Positions 54,110 through 62,662 of a stretch of 64,000 nt of DNA are shown piece by piece; within the stretch, counting starts at the first letter, position 1, and every line of letters begins with the position of its first letter. The DNA is from an uncultured Sphingomonadaceae bacterium. Lineage in GTDB: Bacteria; Pseudomonadota; Alphaproteobacteria; Sphingomonadales; Sphingomonadaceae. The stretch spans positions 868,001 to 932,000 of the forward strand of contig CANLUL010000001.1 of NCBI GenBank assembly GCA_947494305.1, read 5' to 3'. The notes under the pieces are model-generated. The model was not told the origin of the DNA, searched no databases, and worked only from the letters and a program-made list of their open reading frames with translations. The translations under genes were made by a program, and so were the position numbers.

Positions 54110-55918
54110 ATGTCAATAAGAAGACTCCCAAATAATCTCATCAATCGCATCGCTGCGGGCGAGGTGGTGGAAAGACCAGCTAGCGCCCTGAAAGAGCTAG
54201 TCGAAAACGCTATTGATGCTGGCGCTTCGCATATCAATATCCGGATAGAGCAGGGTGGCCTTGACCTGGTTGAAGTTGCTGACAATGGCTGCGGGATGGT
54301 CCGGGATGAGATAACGCTTGCTTTGGAACGGCATGCGACGTCCAAATTACCGGACGAAGCTATTGAAATGGTTGCGACAATGGGCTTTCGGGGTGAAGCT
54401 CTGCCATCGATCGCGAGTGTATCCAAACTAACTATCGAGAGCAGGGTTGATGGTGGCGATGGTTGGAAACGGACAATTGACCACGGCGAACTTTTGGAAG
54501 AAGGCCCTGCTGCCATTCCGCCAGGTACTAAAGTTCGTGTGGAACAACTATTTGCCAAGATTCCAGCAAGACGTAAATTCTTGCGAACGGCACGTAGCGA
54601 ATATGCCGCCTGTACAGATGTTGTAAGGCGGCTTGCTATGGCACGTCCCGATATTGGATTTACGCTGGAACATCAGGGACGGAAGGCAATTTCTGTGCAG
54701 AGTGGAGAATCAGGACCAGACCGGGTTGCTGCTCTCACCAATCGTGAACTGCGCGCAAACAGTGTAGCGGTTGATTTGTTACGCGGTGATGTTCATTTGA
54801 CCGGCGTTGCGGGATTGCCGACCTATAATCGGGGCGTGGCTGATCATCAGTTTCTTTTTGTGAACGGACGTCCGGTTAAAGATCGATTGCTGGTTGGGGC
54901 CGTCCGCGGTGCCTACGCTGAAATGTTGGCGCGGGATAGACACCCGGTCGTTGCATTGTTCATCGATATGCCGCCACAACTTGTCGATGTGAATGTACAT
55001 CCCGCAAAAACCGAGGTTCGTTTTCGTGAGCCAGCTTTGATTCGCGGTATGATCGTAAGTGGCCTTCGGCGTGCACTCGACGAAGGTGGGTTTCGGGCAG
55101 TGCAGCGACCAGCAGAATCAGCGTTGTCAAACTGGCAAACTGAAACTGTAACATCCAACCCGCAAACCAATATCTTCACCGCGCATGGAAATGCAGCTGT
55201 GGCTCAACAGCCTTATCCATCAGCGACTTCAGTGCAGGATAGTGTCTCTGCGTTTGGCGGTCTCGATAGACCCGATGAGTTAGCCCCGCTAATGGGCAAA
55301 GCAGAGGCGGCACATGAAGCAGTTCCTGATGCGGCTGATCATCCGCTCGGTGTGGCGCGTGGGCAGATAGCCAAGACCTATATCGTGGCAGAAGCTGATG
55401 ACGGGCTGGTAATTGTTGACCAACATGCTGCACATGAACGTCTGGTTTTGGAACGCATGCGGAAAGCAGTTGAGGGCGGAACGATCGCTTCACAGGCACT
55501 GCTTATGGCAGAGGTTGTGGAGTTGGATGAAAATGCCTGTGACCGTCTTGAGGTCAGAGCGGTGGAATTGTCCGAATTTGGATTGGAATTGGAGCGCTTC
55601 GGACCCTCTGCGATGTTGGTACGTGCAACGCCGGCCATGCTCGGTTCCGGCGATGTGAAAGGTTTAATCACTGATCTGGCAGACGAACTCGGTGCTTATG
55701 ATGAGGCACTGTCTCTAAAGGAACGGATCGATCATGTTGCCTCGACTATGGCCTGTCATGGATCCGTCAGGGCAGGGCGGGTACTCAATGTTGCCGAAAT
55801 GAATGCTCTTTTACGTGAAATGGAAGTCACACCGCATTCAGGGCAATGCAATCATGGGCGGCCTACTTGGGTGAAGCTGGCGCATGGCGATATTGAAAAA
55901 CTGTTCGGGAGAAAGTGA
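54110..55918 (+). CDS. mutL: DNA mismatch repair protein MutL (endonuclease type)
   Basis: 602 aa. N-terminal GHKL ATPase: IAAGEVVERPASALKELVENAIDAG (as shorter motifs 14-38), DNGCGM near 59 and GFRGEALPSI near 92. A disordered linker (about 335-410) leads to the C-terminal dimer domain with the endonuclease motif DQHAAHERLVLE (about 439-450) and CNHGRPT near the end. This motif replaces MutH nicking in bacteria lacking MutH. The stop overlaps the lipoprotein ATG (TGATG). Confidence 0.96.
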   Translation: MSIRRLPNNLINRIAAGEVVERPASALKELVENAIDAGASHINIRIEQGGLDLVEVADNGCGMVRDEITLALERHATSKLPDEAIEMVATMGFRGEALPSIASVSKLTIESRVDGGDGWKRTIDHGELLEEGPAAIPPGTKVRVEQLFAKIPARRKFLRTARSEYAACTDVVRRLAMARPDIGFTLEHQGRKAISVQSGESGPDRVAALTNRELRANSVAVDLLRGDVHLTGVAGLPTYNRGVADHQFLFVNGRPVKDRLLVGAVRGAYAEMLARDRHPVVALFIDMPPQLVDVNVHPAKTEVRFREPALIRGMIVSGLRRALDEGGFRAVQRPAESALSNWQTETVTSNPQTNIFTAHGNAAVAQQPYPSATSVQDSVSAFGGLDRPDELAPLMGKAEAAHEAVPDAADHPLGVARGQIAKTYIVAEADDGLVIVDQHAAHERLVLERMRKAVEGGTIASQALLMAEVVELDENACDRLEVRAVELSEFGLELERFGPSAMLVRATPAMLGSGDVKGLITDLADELGAYDEALSLKERIDHVASTMACHGSVRAGRVLNVAEMNALLREMEVTPHSGQCNHGRPTWVKLAHGDIEKLFGRK

Positions 55919-56454
55919 TGAAGTTGTTTGTAACAATCGGATTGGCGTTAAGCCTTTGCGCCTGTAGCCAAGCAATTGGAAACGAGGAAAAATCCAGTCA
56001 ACCTGTTGTTGGAGAGCCTTCCGAAGACGTGGCAATGTCGGTGGAGCCAACTGGAGACATCGGCGATGGCGTAGATAGACCGATGCTGCAGATGATGAGT
56101 TATCAAGAGTTTAGCGGAGCCATTGAAGCGGGCACGGGATGCAGTTTTGTAGCCAATGAAAACGACGATCCGATTTTTGTAGCAACTGCAGAAGACAGCG
56201 CTTCTTCAAAAGGACAAGCTGCCATCAAAATAAACGATCAAGTCGTAGTGTTAACGCACGAAGGCACGGGCATCGCTCAAGTCGAAAAAGGTGGATTATT
56301 TGCCAGCGAGGCTGTCGAGGTCACGATAGTTCATCCAGAGATTGAACCTACGAGCAATGCTGAAGCTACCTATTATTGGGACGCTACGCTTACCATCAAT
56401 CAAGACGAAGTCGGATCGAATAGCTATGACGGCAAATATGAGTGCGGTGCCTAG
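55918..56454 (+). CDS. Hypothetical lipoprotein
   Basis: 178 aa. The signal sequence MKLFVTIGLALSLCAC contains a probable lipobox (Cys14 or Cys16), followed by a polar acidic linker. The globular domain holds MMSYQEFSGAIEAGTGCSFV, DPIFVATAEDSASSKGQAAIK and a closing YDGKYECGA; the two cysteines may pair. No family is recognised. Its ATG overlaps the mutL stop, an unusual partner for a repair gene, and its stop shares CTAG with the convergent maoC-like gene. Confidence 0.75.
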   Translation: MKLFVTIGLALSLCACSQAIGNEEKSSQPVVGEPSEDVAMSVEPTGDIGDGVDRPMLQMMSYQEFSGAIEAGTGCSFVANENDDPIFVATAEDSASSKGQAAIKINDQVVVLTHEGTGIAQVEKGGLFASEAVEVTIVHPEIEPTSNAEATYYWDATLTINQDEVGSNSYDGKYECGA

Positions 56455-56903
56455 TCCTTTAACGCTCTCACAGCAATCAAGCCGGTGCTTTCCATCGTCA
56501 AAACAGGTTCGTCTTTTTGATTGAAGACGGTTATTCGCCCTACAGTAATTCCCATTTCTGGTCGGCTTTCTGAGCTGCGTTTACGGATAACCTCACTCTC
56601 GCAGCGCAAAGTATCGCCCGGGAATACTGGCTTAATCCAGCGGAGATTATCTATGCCTGGCGAGCCAAGACCCGCTTGTCTGTTCTCTTTGAAATTTTCA
56701 ACTATCATCCGCATTGTCATGGAACCGGTATGCCACCCACTAGCAGACAGGGCGCCGAAATGAGTTTTGGCAGCTTCCTCGTCGCTCAAGTGGAAAGGTT
56801 GAGGGTCATATTTTGAAGCAAACTCGATAACCTCATCTCGTGTCACTTCGTAGCGTCCGAATTTTTGGATCACACCAATTTCGATGTCTTCATAGTAAAG
56901 CAT
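56451..56903 (-). CDS. MaoC family dehydratase
   Basis: 150 aa hot-dog-fold protein from the ATG at 56903; the frame extends upstream into the phosphodiesterase gene and is rejected there. The catalytic pair lies in KYDPQPFHLSDEEAAKTHFGA (Asp/His of the hydratase 2 motif, about 32-52), with SGWHT near 54. It hydrates or dehydrates enoyl-CoA-type substrates. It follows the phosphodiesterase gene by 19 bases. Confidence 0.9.
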   Translation of the reverse strand: MLYYEDIEIGVIQKFGRYEVTRDEVIEFASKYDPQPFHLSDEEAAKTHFGALSASGWHTGSMTMRMIVENFKENRQAGLGSPGIDNLRWIKPVFPGDTLRCESEVIRKRSSESRPEMGITVGRITVFNQKDEPVLTMESTGLIAVRALKD

Positions 56904-56922
56904 AAGATTGATTTTCTCGATT

Positions 56923-58167
56923 TTAGGGCGCCAGGAATGATTTGAACGGATCCAGACTTCCTTCGCTCTCATTAGGTGTGACACCGATTAGAAAAGCAAG
57001 CATTGAATAGATGTTCACACTATCGAAAACTGGTTGTTCACCAACTGGTTTAATACGCGGACCATTGGCCAGGAAAAATGCCATCATATCGGGATGACGA
57101 TGATCATACCCGTGACCGCCGCCAATGCCGGTCATCCATTCGGGAACATCCTGATAGATAACCCATCCGGTTTCGGGTAGGCAGAATATGGATGGAACGC
57201 GAGGGTTTTTACCATATTGAAAATGCTTGGGAATATTCGATCTTTCCCAACATTCCATATTTTCATGCGGTGTGATGAAGGCATTTCGAACAATTTCTTT
57301 GTTCGCTTCCAACGGCTCTATTCCGGCATAGCTTCCATCTTCTACCACGCGATATTTATCGCGAGGTAGAATCTTATCGAGATATATTATCCGTTCCACC
57401 GATGTTTCTGTCATGCCGTGATCTGAAGTGATGATAATATTGGCGGGCTGGGCGAGAGCGGTAAGTTCGCGCATTAAATCGCCAATCCGATCATCGACTT
57501 CTCTAATTGCCTCGTTCAATTTATCGCCATTTGCAGGCCCAGCTCTGTGACCAGCCATATCTACCGTATCAAAATAGAGCGTGATCAGTTTGGGACGAAT
57601 GCCGGCAGGCCTTCGCATCCAATCAATCACAGCACTTATCCTACGATCATTGGAAAGTTCCTGACTAAACGGCCACCAGTCGTTCGGGCGTTTGCCATCA
57701 AATTCTACCTCTGACCCCGGCCAGAACATAGTTGCGCTGCGGACACCTTGTTCTTCAGCCGTGATCCAGATTGGATCTGCCTGGTCCCACCAGAAAGGAT
57801 CTTTGGTGGACATACGAAAAACTTCGTCTGGACGTTCAGAGTCGACCATTGTGTTGCCCACGATCCCGTGATTATCGGGCCGTTTTCCGGTAACCAAAGT
57901 CCAGTGATTGGGGAAAGTTTTGGTCGGAAAGGCCGGACGCATAGGCCCATATGCGCCGCTCTTCGCCAATGCTTTCAAATTGGGTGTAACGCCGCGATCA
58001 AGATAGTCTGGTCGAAATCCGTCAATTGAAATTAGGATCGTAGCAGGCTCTCGGATCTCGGTCGCGGTGGGACTCGAGGATTGAACAGTGGATCGAACAG
58101 TCTGTGCATTGGCACAACCGGACAACAGCAACATGCTCAGACAAATCTGAATCAAGTATCGAACCAT
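56923..58167 (-). CDS. Alkaline phosphatase-superfamily nucleotide pyrophosphatase/phosphodiesterase, lipoprotein
   Basis: 414 aa from the ATG at 58167, six bases after AAGGGG; longer frames to 58314 are rejected. Signal peptide with lipobox LLLSGC (Cys17). Metal site ISIDGFRPDYL near 46-56, nucleophile threonine in FPTKTFPNHWTLVTG (about 81-95), ITSDHGMTE near 250 and GGGHGYDHRHPDM near 352. These match ectonucleotide pyrophosphatase/phosphodiesterases. It should act at the envelope on nucleotide or phosphodiester substrates. Confidence 0.9.
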   Translation of the reverse strand: MVRYLIQICLSMLLLSGCANAQTVRSTVQSSSPTATEIREPATILISIDGFRPDYLDRGVTPNLKALAKSGAYGPMRPAFPTKTFPNHWTLVTGKRPDNHGIVGNTMVDSERPDEVFRMSTKDPFWWDQADPIWITAEEQGVRSATMFWPGSEVEFDGKRPNDWWPFSQELSNDRRISAVIDWMRRPAGIRPKLITLYFDTVDMAGHRAGPANGDKLNEAIREVDDRIGDLMRELTALAQPANIIITSDHGMTETSVERIIYLDKILPRDKYRVVEDGSYAGIEPLEANKEIVRNAFITPHENMECWERSNIPKHFQYGKNPRVPSIFCLPETGWVIYQDVPEWMTGIGGGHGYDHRHPDMMAFFLANGPRIKPVGEQPVFDSVNIYSMLAFLIGVTPNESEGSLDPFKSFLAP

Positions 58168-58216
58168 GTTCATCCCCTTGAATGGAAGGAAAAGTCTAAT
58201 TACGGATTGCAAAAGC

Positions 58217-59317
58217 CTAGACATTGAATTTGAAATTGAAAATATCACCATCCTTGGCAACATAGTCTTTTCCTTCTTGTCGTAATTTCCCGGCATCGCG
58301 AGCGGCACTTTCACCGCCCAATGTTACAAAGTCATCAAAAGCGATTGTTTCTGCCCGGATAAAACCACGCTCAAAATCACTGTGAATTTCTCCAGCCGCT
58401 TCGGGAGCTTTCGCACCCTTGTGAACAGTCCATGCGCGAGCTTCCTTTGGCCCCGCTGTGAAAAAAGTTTGCAGGCTTAGCAATTGATATCCGGCCCGAA
58501 TGACGCGGGCGAGGCCAGATTCTTCGAGTCCCAGCTCAGTGAGATATTCGGTGCGATCTTCAGCTTCCATGCCGACCAGTTCGGACTCGATGGCTGCAGA
58601 TACAATCACGGCTTCTGCGCCTTCGGCTTTGGCTTTTTCAAACACCTGAGCGCTGAGGTCGTTGCCAGTGGCTGCGTCGCCCTCATTGACGTTACACACA
58701 TAGAGTACCGGTTTGGCGGTTAGCAATTGAGACTGATCGAAGATGCGTTGTTCTTCGTCATCGTTTGGTACGGTTAGGCGGGCGGGTTTTCCCTCCCGTA
58801 GCAATTCCAAAGTCTGACCGAGAACACTCGCAGCGATTTTGGCTTCTTTGTCTCCACTGGTAGCTTTCTTCTCAAAGGCAGGAACGCGCTTTTCAAGGCT
58901 TTCCAGGTCGGAAAGCAACAATTCGGTTTCGACCACATCAGCATCAGATGTTGGATCGATTTTGTTGGAGACATGCTGGATATCATCATCTTCAAAACAG
59001 CGAAGAACATGAACGATTGCGTCAACCTCTCGGATGTTGCCGAGGAACTGGTTGCCAAGACCTTCTCCTTGCGACGCGCCTTTGACCAGGCCAGCGATAT
59101 CAACAAAAGCAAGCTGTGTTTCAATCACCTTGGCGCTTTTCGCAATCTCTGCGATTTGTTGCAAGCGCGGATCGGGCACGGCTACCTGGCCAACATTGGG
59201 TTCAATCGTGCAAAACGGGTAATTGGCTGCCTGCGCCGCCTGCGTTTCTGTTAACGCATTAAAAAGCGTTGATTTTCCAACATTAGGAAGCCCAACAATA
59301 CCGCATTTAAAACCCAT
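58217..59317 (-). CDS. ychF: Redox-regulated ATPase YchF
   Basis: 366 aa, family length, from the ATG at 59317 (MGFKCGIVGLPNVGKSTLFNAL, Walker A near 9-17). Coiled-coil/helical insert near 130-200; the NVNE/NKxE-like nucleotide motif VCNVNEGD near 205; C-terminal TGS domain (about 280-366) with FTAGPKEARAWTV. It is an Obg-type ATPase linked to ribosomes and oxidative stress. The frame reaching 59401 is rejected. Confidence 0.95.
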   Translation of the reverse strand: MGFKCGIVGLPNVGKSTLFNALTETQAAQAANYPFCTIEPNVGQVAVPDPRLQQIAEIAKSAKVIETQLAFVDIAGLVKGASQGEGLGNQFLGNIREVDAIVHVLRCFEDDDIQHVSNKIDPTSDADVVETELLLSDLESLEKRVPAFEKKATSGDKEAKIAASVLGQTLELLREGKPARLTVPNDDEEQRIFDQSQLLTAKPVLYVCNVNEGDAATGNDLSAQVFEKAKAEGAEAVIVSAAIESELVGMEAEDRTEYLTELGLEESGLARVIRAGYQLLSLQTFFTAGPKEARAWTVHKGAKAPEAAGEIHSDFERGFIRAETIAFDDFVTLGGESAARDAGKLRQEGKDYVAKDGDIFNFKFNV

Positions 59318-59418
59318 CAAATATACTCCGTCATGCCGAACTGGTTTCAGCATCTCCTTGCCGAATAGCGCAGCCTTTAGCTGATTGAGATCCTGAAACA
59401 AGTTCAGGATACTGAAAA

Positions 59419-59991
59419 TTAGTTGTTCTGCATCCTCAAAGCCAACTCACTTAGAAAACGCGCGTCGTTATTTTCGGCCAACCAATCTGCTTCAGCTGAA
59501 ATGGCGCCAAGCATCTCTGCGAGATCATCAATCTCGGCTTTGGCATAGTTGCCCAAAACATGTCCATGTACCCGGGATTTGTGGCCAGGATGGCCAATGC
59601 CGATGCGCACACGCCTGAAATCTGGCCCTATATGTGCGACCAACGACTTGATTCCATTATGTCCGGCTGTTCCGCCGCCGCGTTTCACCTTAATCTTGAA
59701 TGGTTCCAAATCGAGTTCATCATAGAAAACCGTCACATCTTCTGGTTCCAGTTTATAGAAATCAAGAGCCGCCCGAACGCTACGGCCGCTCTCGTTCATG
59801 AAGGTTGCCGGTTTCAGTAGGAGCAATTTCTCGCTACCCAGCCGACCTTCCATGGCCCAGCCTTGAAATTTCTGTTTGGGGGCAGGGAAATGATGTACTT
59901 CTTCCAATGCATCTATAACCATGAAGCCGACATTATGCCGATGCATCGCATATTGCGCACCCGGATTGCCTAGGCCGACCCATAGTTGCAT
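59419..59991 (-). CDS. pth: Peptidyl-tRNA hydrolase
   Basis: 190 aa from the ATG at 59991. LWVGLGNPGAQYAMHRHNVGF (split: GLGNPG at 5-10, His20 of HNVGF), LLLKPATFMNESGRS near 62, and FYDELDLEP near 93 with the catalytic aspartate. It releases peptides from dropped-off peptidyl-tRNA. It is downstream of rplY, the usual pairing, but a terminator-like hairpin lies between. Confidence 0.96.
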   Translation of the reverse strand: MQLWVGLGNPGAQYAMHRHNVGFMVIDALEEVHHFPAPKQKFQGWAMEGRLGSEKLLLLKPATFMNESGRSVRAALDFYKLEPEDVTVFYDELDLEPFKIKVKRGGGTAGHNGIKSLVAHIGPDFRRVRIGIGHPGHKSRVHGHVLGNYAKAEIDDLAEMLGAISAEADWLAENNDARFLSELALRMQNN

Positions 59992-60010
59992 GTCTTCAAT
60001 TGCTCCCAAT

Positions 60011-60051
60011 AAAAAACCGTCCGAGCTTTACTATCAAGCGCGGACGGTTTT
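60011..60051 (-). terminator. Terminator between rplY and pth
   Basis: On the minus strand ACCGTCCG and CGGACGGT (with four to five A residues before and six T after) form an eight-base stem extended by GCGCTT/AAGCT around a short loop. It follows the rplY stop by about 28 bases and precedes pth by 20, so pth is either reached by read-through or has its own promoter. Confidence 0.75.
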
Positions 60052-60078
60052 CGATATGCTTGTTTTGTAAAGCGAGGT

Positions 60079-60762
60079 CTAGTCTTCTGAACTGCCTTCT
60101 TCGCTTTCACCTTCAGCGCCTTCACCTTCAGCACCTTCTTCGCCTTCACCTTCTTCACCTTCACCGTCTTCGGCTTCGTCATCAGAAGATTTGAGGGCAG
60201 ACGGTGCGGCAACGCCGGCGATGGTAAAGTCACGATCAGTGATCGAGCTTTCCGAACCTTCCGGCAGTGTAACATCTGAGAAGTGAATTGAATCGCCGAT
60301 TTCAAGGCCGGTGACATCAATTTCAATCTCTTCAGGGATCAGATCCGCGTCACACATCAAGTCAAGCTCATAACGTACAACGTTCAATACGCCGCCACGC
60401 TTCAGACCAGGAGACTCTTCTTCGTTGATGAAGGACACAGGAATGTTAACCTGTACCTTCGCGCCTTTTGACAGACGGAAAAAGTCAACATGAATGGGAC
60501 GATCCGTAACCGGATCAAAAGCAACATCTTTCGGAAGTGTCCGCGTTTTTTCGCTACCAACTTCTACTTGAACCAGAGAGTTCATGAAAAGACCGGTGCC
60601 GAGGAGCTTATTTAAAGCCTTCTCTTCGACATGGATCGGTTGTGCATCCTTTTTATCGCCGTAAAGTACGGCAGGGATACGGCCTTCGCGACGTAGTGCA
60701 CGGGAGGCTCCCTTGCCTGCCCGTTCGCGAGGCTCTGCTGAAATCGTCAGCTGATCACTCAT
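60079..60762 (-). CDS. rplY: 50S ribosomal protein L25/general stress protein Ctc
   Basis: 227 aa. N-terminal 5S-rRNA-binding domain (about 1-95): [24 protein letters not shown] and [10 protein letters not shown]. The Ctc-type beta domain follows (about 96-185) with [19 protein letters not shown]. The last 40 residues are almost only Glu, Gly, Asp, Ala and Ser. The ATG is preceded by GGAG at nine bases. It binds 5S rRNA in the large subunit; the tail is unlike the folded domains and may be disordered. Confidence 0.95.
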   Translation of the reverse strand: MSDQLTISAEPRERAGKGASRALRREGRIPAVLYGDKKDAQPIHVEEKALNKLLGTGLFMNSLVQVEVGSEKTRTLPKDVAFDPVTDRPIHVDFFRLSKGAKVQVNIPVSFINEEESPGLKRGGVLNVVRYELDLMCDADLIPEEIEIDVTGLEIGDSIHFSDVTLPEGSESSITDRDFTIAGVAAPSALKSSDDEAEDGEGEEGEGEEGAEGEGAEGESEEGSSED

Positions 60763-60792
60763 AATGTTGCTCCAAAATTAGTTTTTCCTAGA

Positions 60793-60829
60793 TTTCCGGC
60801 ACGCCTCCAGGGTGGTCCGTGACCGGAAA
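60793..60829 (-). promoter_or_regulatory. Hairpin at the predicted 5' end of the rplY transcript
   Basis: TTTCCGG (60793-60799) and CCGGAAA (60823-60829) pair perfectly, extended by CACG/CGTG with one bulged base. The predicted transcription start falls at the foot of this helix. It lies 31 bases before the rplY start, leaving the ribosome site outside the helix. Confidence 0.5.
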
Positions 60830-60835
60830 GCAGGC

Positions 60836-60864
60836 GCTATAGTGCGGGATTTCATCAAAGGCAA
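60836..60864 (-). promoter_or_regulatory. Candidate rplY promoter
   Basis: On the minus strand TTGCCT (60864-60859) and TATAGC (60841-60836) are separated by 17 bases. The predicted start is close to 60829. Confidence 0.45.
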
Positions 60865-60888
60865 GGCTAAAGGCGCAGTTTTGCGGGC

Positions 60889-61686
60889 TTAGCGGAAAAA
60901 TCCGATCTGATTGCTGACTGCCAGTAAAACACCATTCGCGCACCAAAGTTCGACACGGGAATCAGTGGCACTATTCCTAACGGTAGCACCATCGACACGA
61001 AGCAGCATATAATCAGATCCTGCTGCTGCGAGATCATCATCGCTTGCGTAAATATAGGTTCCCATTGAAACGGTTGAACCGGGCCGGAATTGCTCGCTCA
61101 AGAAAAAGGATCGCGGCATGGGTGTATCGCAGATAGAAAACAGGTTTATGCGATCAAGTGGGCGACCATCGGCTTCCTTTATCCACACCAATGCTTCTGG
61201 AGTTTCATTGACCGCAAAAGGTACCCCTTTTGCAATTTGCTGATCGAAAGTAGAAACCCATTTCGGGGCCATATCGTTTCCGCGATGAAGGTTGATGGAT
61301 TCCACTGGGTGTTTCGCATCCGGCATATCAATTTGATAGGTGATATCGGTCGGTCTGCGATTGCTGGAAACAATGTCGGCAACTAGGGCCGGGTTTCCAT
61401 TTTGAGATAATTCTACCCGCCAAAATTGTGTAGAGCCTCCTGACCGCAACAATTTCACTGTGACCAGCACTTCACCAGGGCCGATACCCATCAGATAGGT
61501 GGCCTGTTGCGATACGATTAACGTGCGCCGTTCTTCGTGCATTTCCACAGCTTTTGCTGCAATTGCTGCGCCCCATCCACCAAAGGCCATGCCGGTGGGA
61601 TTGCGATAAACCTCGCTTGCTTCAATTGTATAGCTGTCGGCATCCCGCGGAATTAGTGCTGTTTCTTCATCGAAAGTGTACGTCAC
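60889..61686 (-). CDS. Acyl-CoA thioesterase family protein (double hot-dog)
   Basis: 265 aa with two hot-dog halves. The first half has GGWGAAIAAKA near 36-46 and GPGEVLVTVKLLRSGGSTQFWRVEL (shorter motifs near 69-93). The second half has RINLFSICDTPMPRSFF near 178-194. It resembles TesB-like/thioesterase-superfamily proteins that hydrolyse acyl-CoA. Start is a GTG at 61686. It lies 21 bases after the first TraB gene and may be co-transcribed with it. Confidence 0.85.
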   Translation of the reverse strand: MTYTFDEETALIPRDADSYTIEASEVYRNPTGMAFGGWGAAIAAKAVEMHEERRTLIVSQQATYLMGIGPGEVLVTVKLLRSGGSTQFWRVELSQNGNPALVADIVSSNRRPTDITYQIDMPDAKHPVESINLHRGNDMAPKWVSTFDQQIAKGVPFAVNETPEALVWIKEADGRPLDRINLFSICDTPMPRSFFLSEQFRPGSTVSMGTYIYASDDDLAAAGSDYMLLRVDGATVRNSATDSRVELWCANGVLLAVSNQIGFFR

Positions 61687-61707
61687 GATTGCCCCAATTA
61701 TTTTAAA

Positions 61708-62619
61708 CTATTGAATTTTTTCAATTTTGTAACCGCGTGTTTCCAACATGGACTGCACGGAATTTGGGCCAACCAAGTGGGCCGCTCCGACCGCGATAAA
61801 AGAATTACCGGGCTCTTTCAAAATGCCATCCAGTTGATCTGCCCAATTTTGATTGCGGGCCACCAATAGTTTTTCCTTGATCATGGGGTCTTCCAAAAGT
61901 CCACCAGCGGACAACTCGGTGAGCGTCAATTCATCACCGGTTATCCATGCGTTGAACAGTTCTTCGAATGCTGTTTTGGAGTTTGCTGCCTCCTCGACGA
62001 CTGTTGTAAGCATTTCACGTTGGAGGTTTTCTGGCAATTGATCAAAATAACCCAGCTGCTGCTCGATTGTTTCCAAACCTGTAACGGGCTTTTTCATATC
62101 TCTAAACTGTGCCGCTAGCTTCTTATCGACACCTTCTGCTGAGCTGAGTCCTAGATTCGTTGTTTGTGCCGATGCTAGAGACAGTGCCGCCGCCCAGGTT
62201 TCCATTCGATTTAACGCAAATTCAGGAATTTTAGATTTGTCGATCATCACATCCAACTCGTCGCGCAGCGATGGCTTGATGCGCTGTTCTACCTCTGGTT
62301 GCTTTGTAGAGACTGCCAATTTGGAGAAGATTTTGGCTGCGGCTTGAGTGTCTTCTAGACCCAATACTTCGATAATCAGATTGTCCGATTCGGCTATCGA
62401 TTTCTCCAACAAAGGAGTCCGCCATTGCACGTTTTTGGGCAATAGATGAATGGTTCCGAACATATAGGCGGAACCCAATTGATCTGGCTTTGTGCCGGTC
62501 ACTTTCCAGAGAGCTGGCTTGCCTTCTGTCACCGTGTTCAGTTGTGCAGGTTCAGATGTGCTGCATGCCACCAATACGACGGCAAACATGGCGGCAACGA
62601 GTGTTCTCAAATATTCCAT
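61708..62619 (-). CDS. TraB/GumN family lipoprotein, copy 1
   Basis: 303 aa. Signal peptide with lipobox VLVAC (Cys19). The TraB/GumN domain has FGTIHLLPKNVQW near 54-66, the conserved glutamate in IIEVLGLED, GLETIEQQLGYFD near 181, and the closing IAVGAAHLVGPNSV. These GxxH and Glu residues resemble those of the TIKI/erythromycin-esterase-like metalloprotease fold. Substrate unknown. A paralogue lies directly upstream at 62663. Confidence 0.88.
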   Translation of the reverse strand: MEYLRTLVAAMFAVVLVACSTSEPAQLNTVTEGKPALWKVTGTKPDQLGSAYMFGTIHLLPKNVQWRTPLLEKSIAESDNLIIEVLGLEDTQAAAKIFSKLAVSTKQPEVEQRIKPSLRDELDVMIDKSKIPEFALNRMETWAAALSLASAQTTNLGLSSAEGVDKKLAAQFRDMKKPVTGLETIEQQLGYFDQLPENLQREMLTTVVEEAANSKTAFEELFNAWITGDELTLTELSAGGLLEDPMIKEKLLVARNQNWADQLDGILKEPGNSFIAVGAAHLVGPNSVQSMLETRGYKIEKIQ

Positions 62620-62662
62620 GGACTATATCTGGGTATTATTTATTGAAAAGTAAGATCGCAAA

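Noticed and set aside
59970-60326. Lysine-rich frame antisense and out of frame to rplY
   Set aside because: The KVK/KAK repeats are the frame-shifted reading of the Glu/Gly-coding repeats of the L25 tail; no ribosome site or homology pattern.
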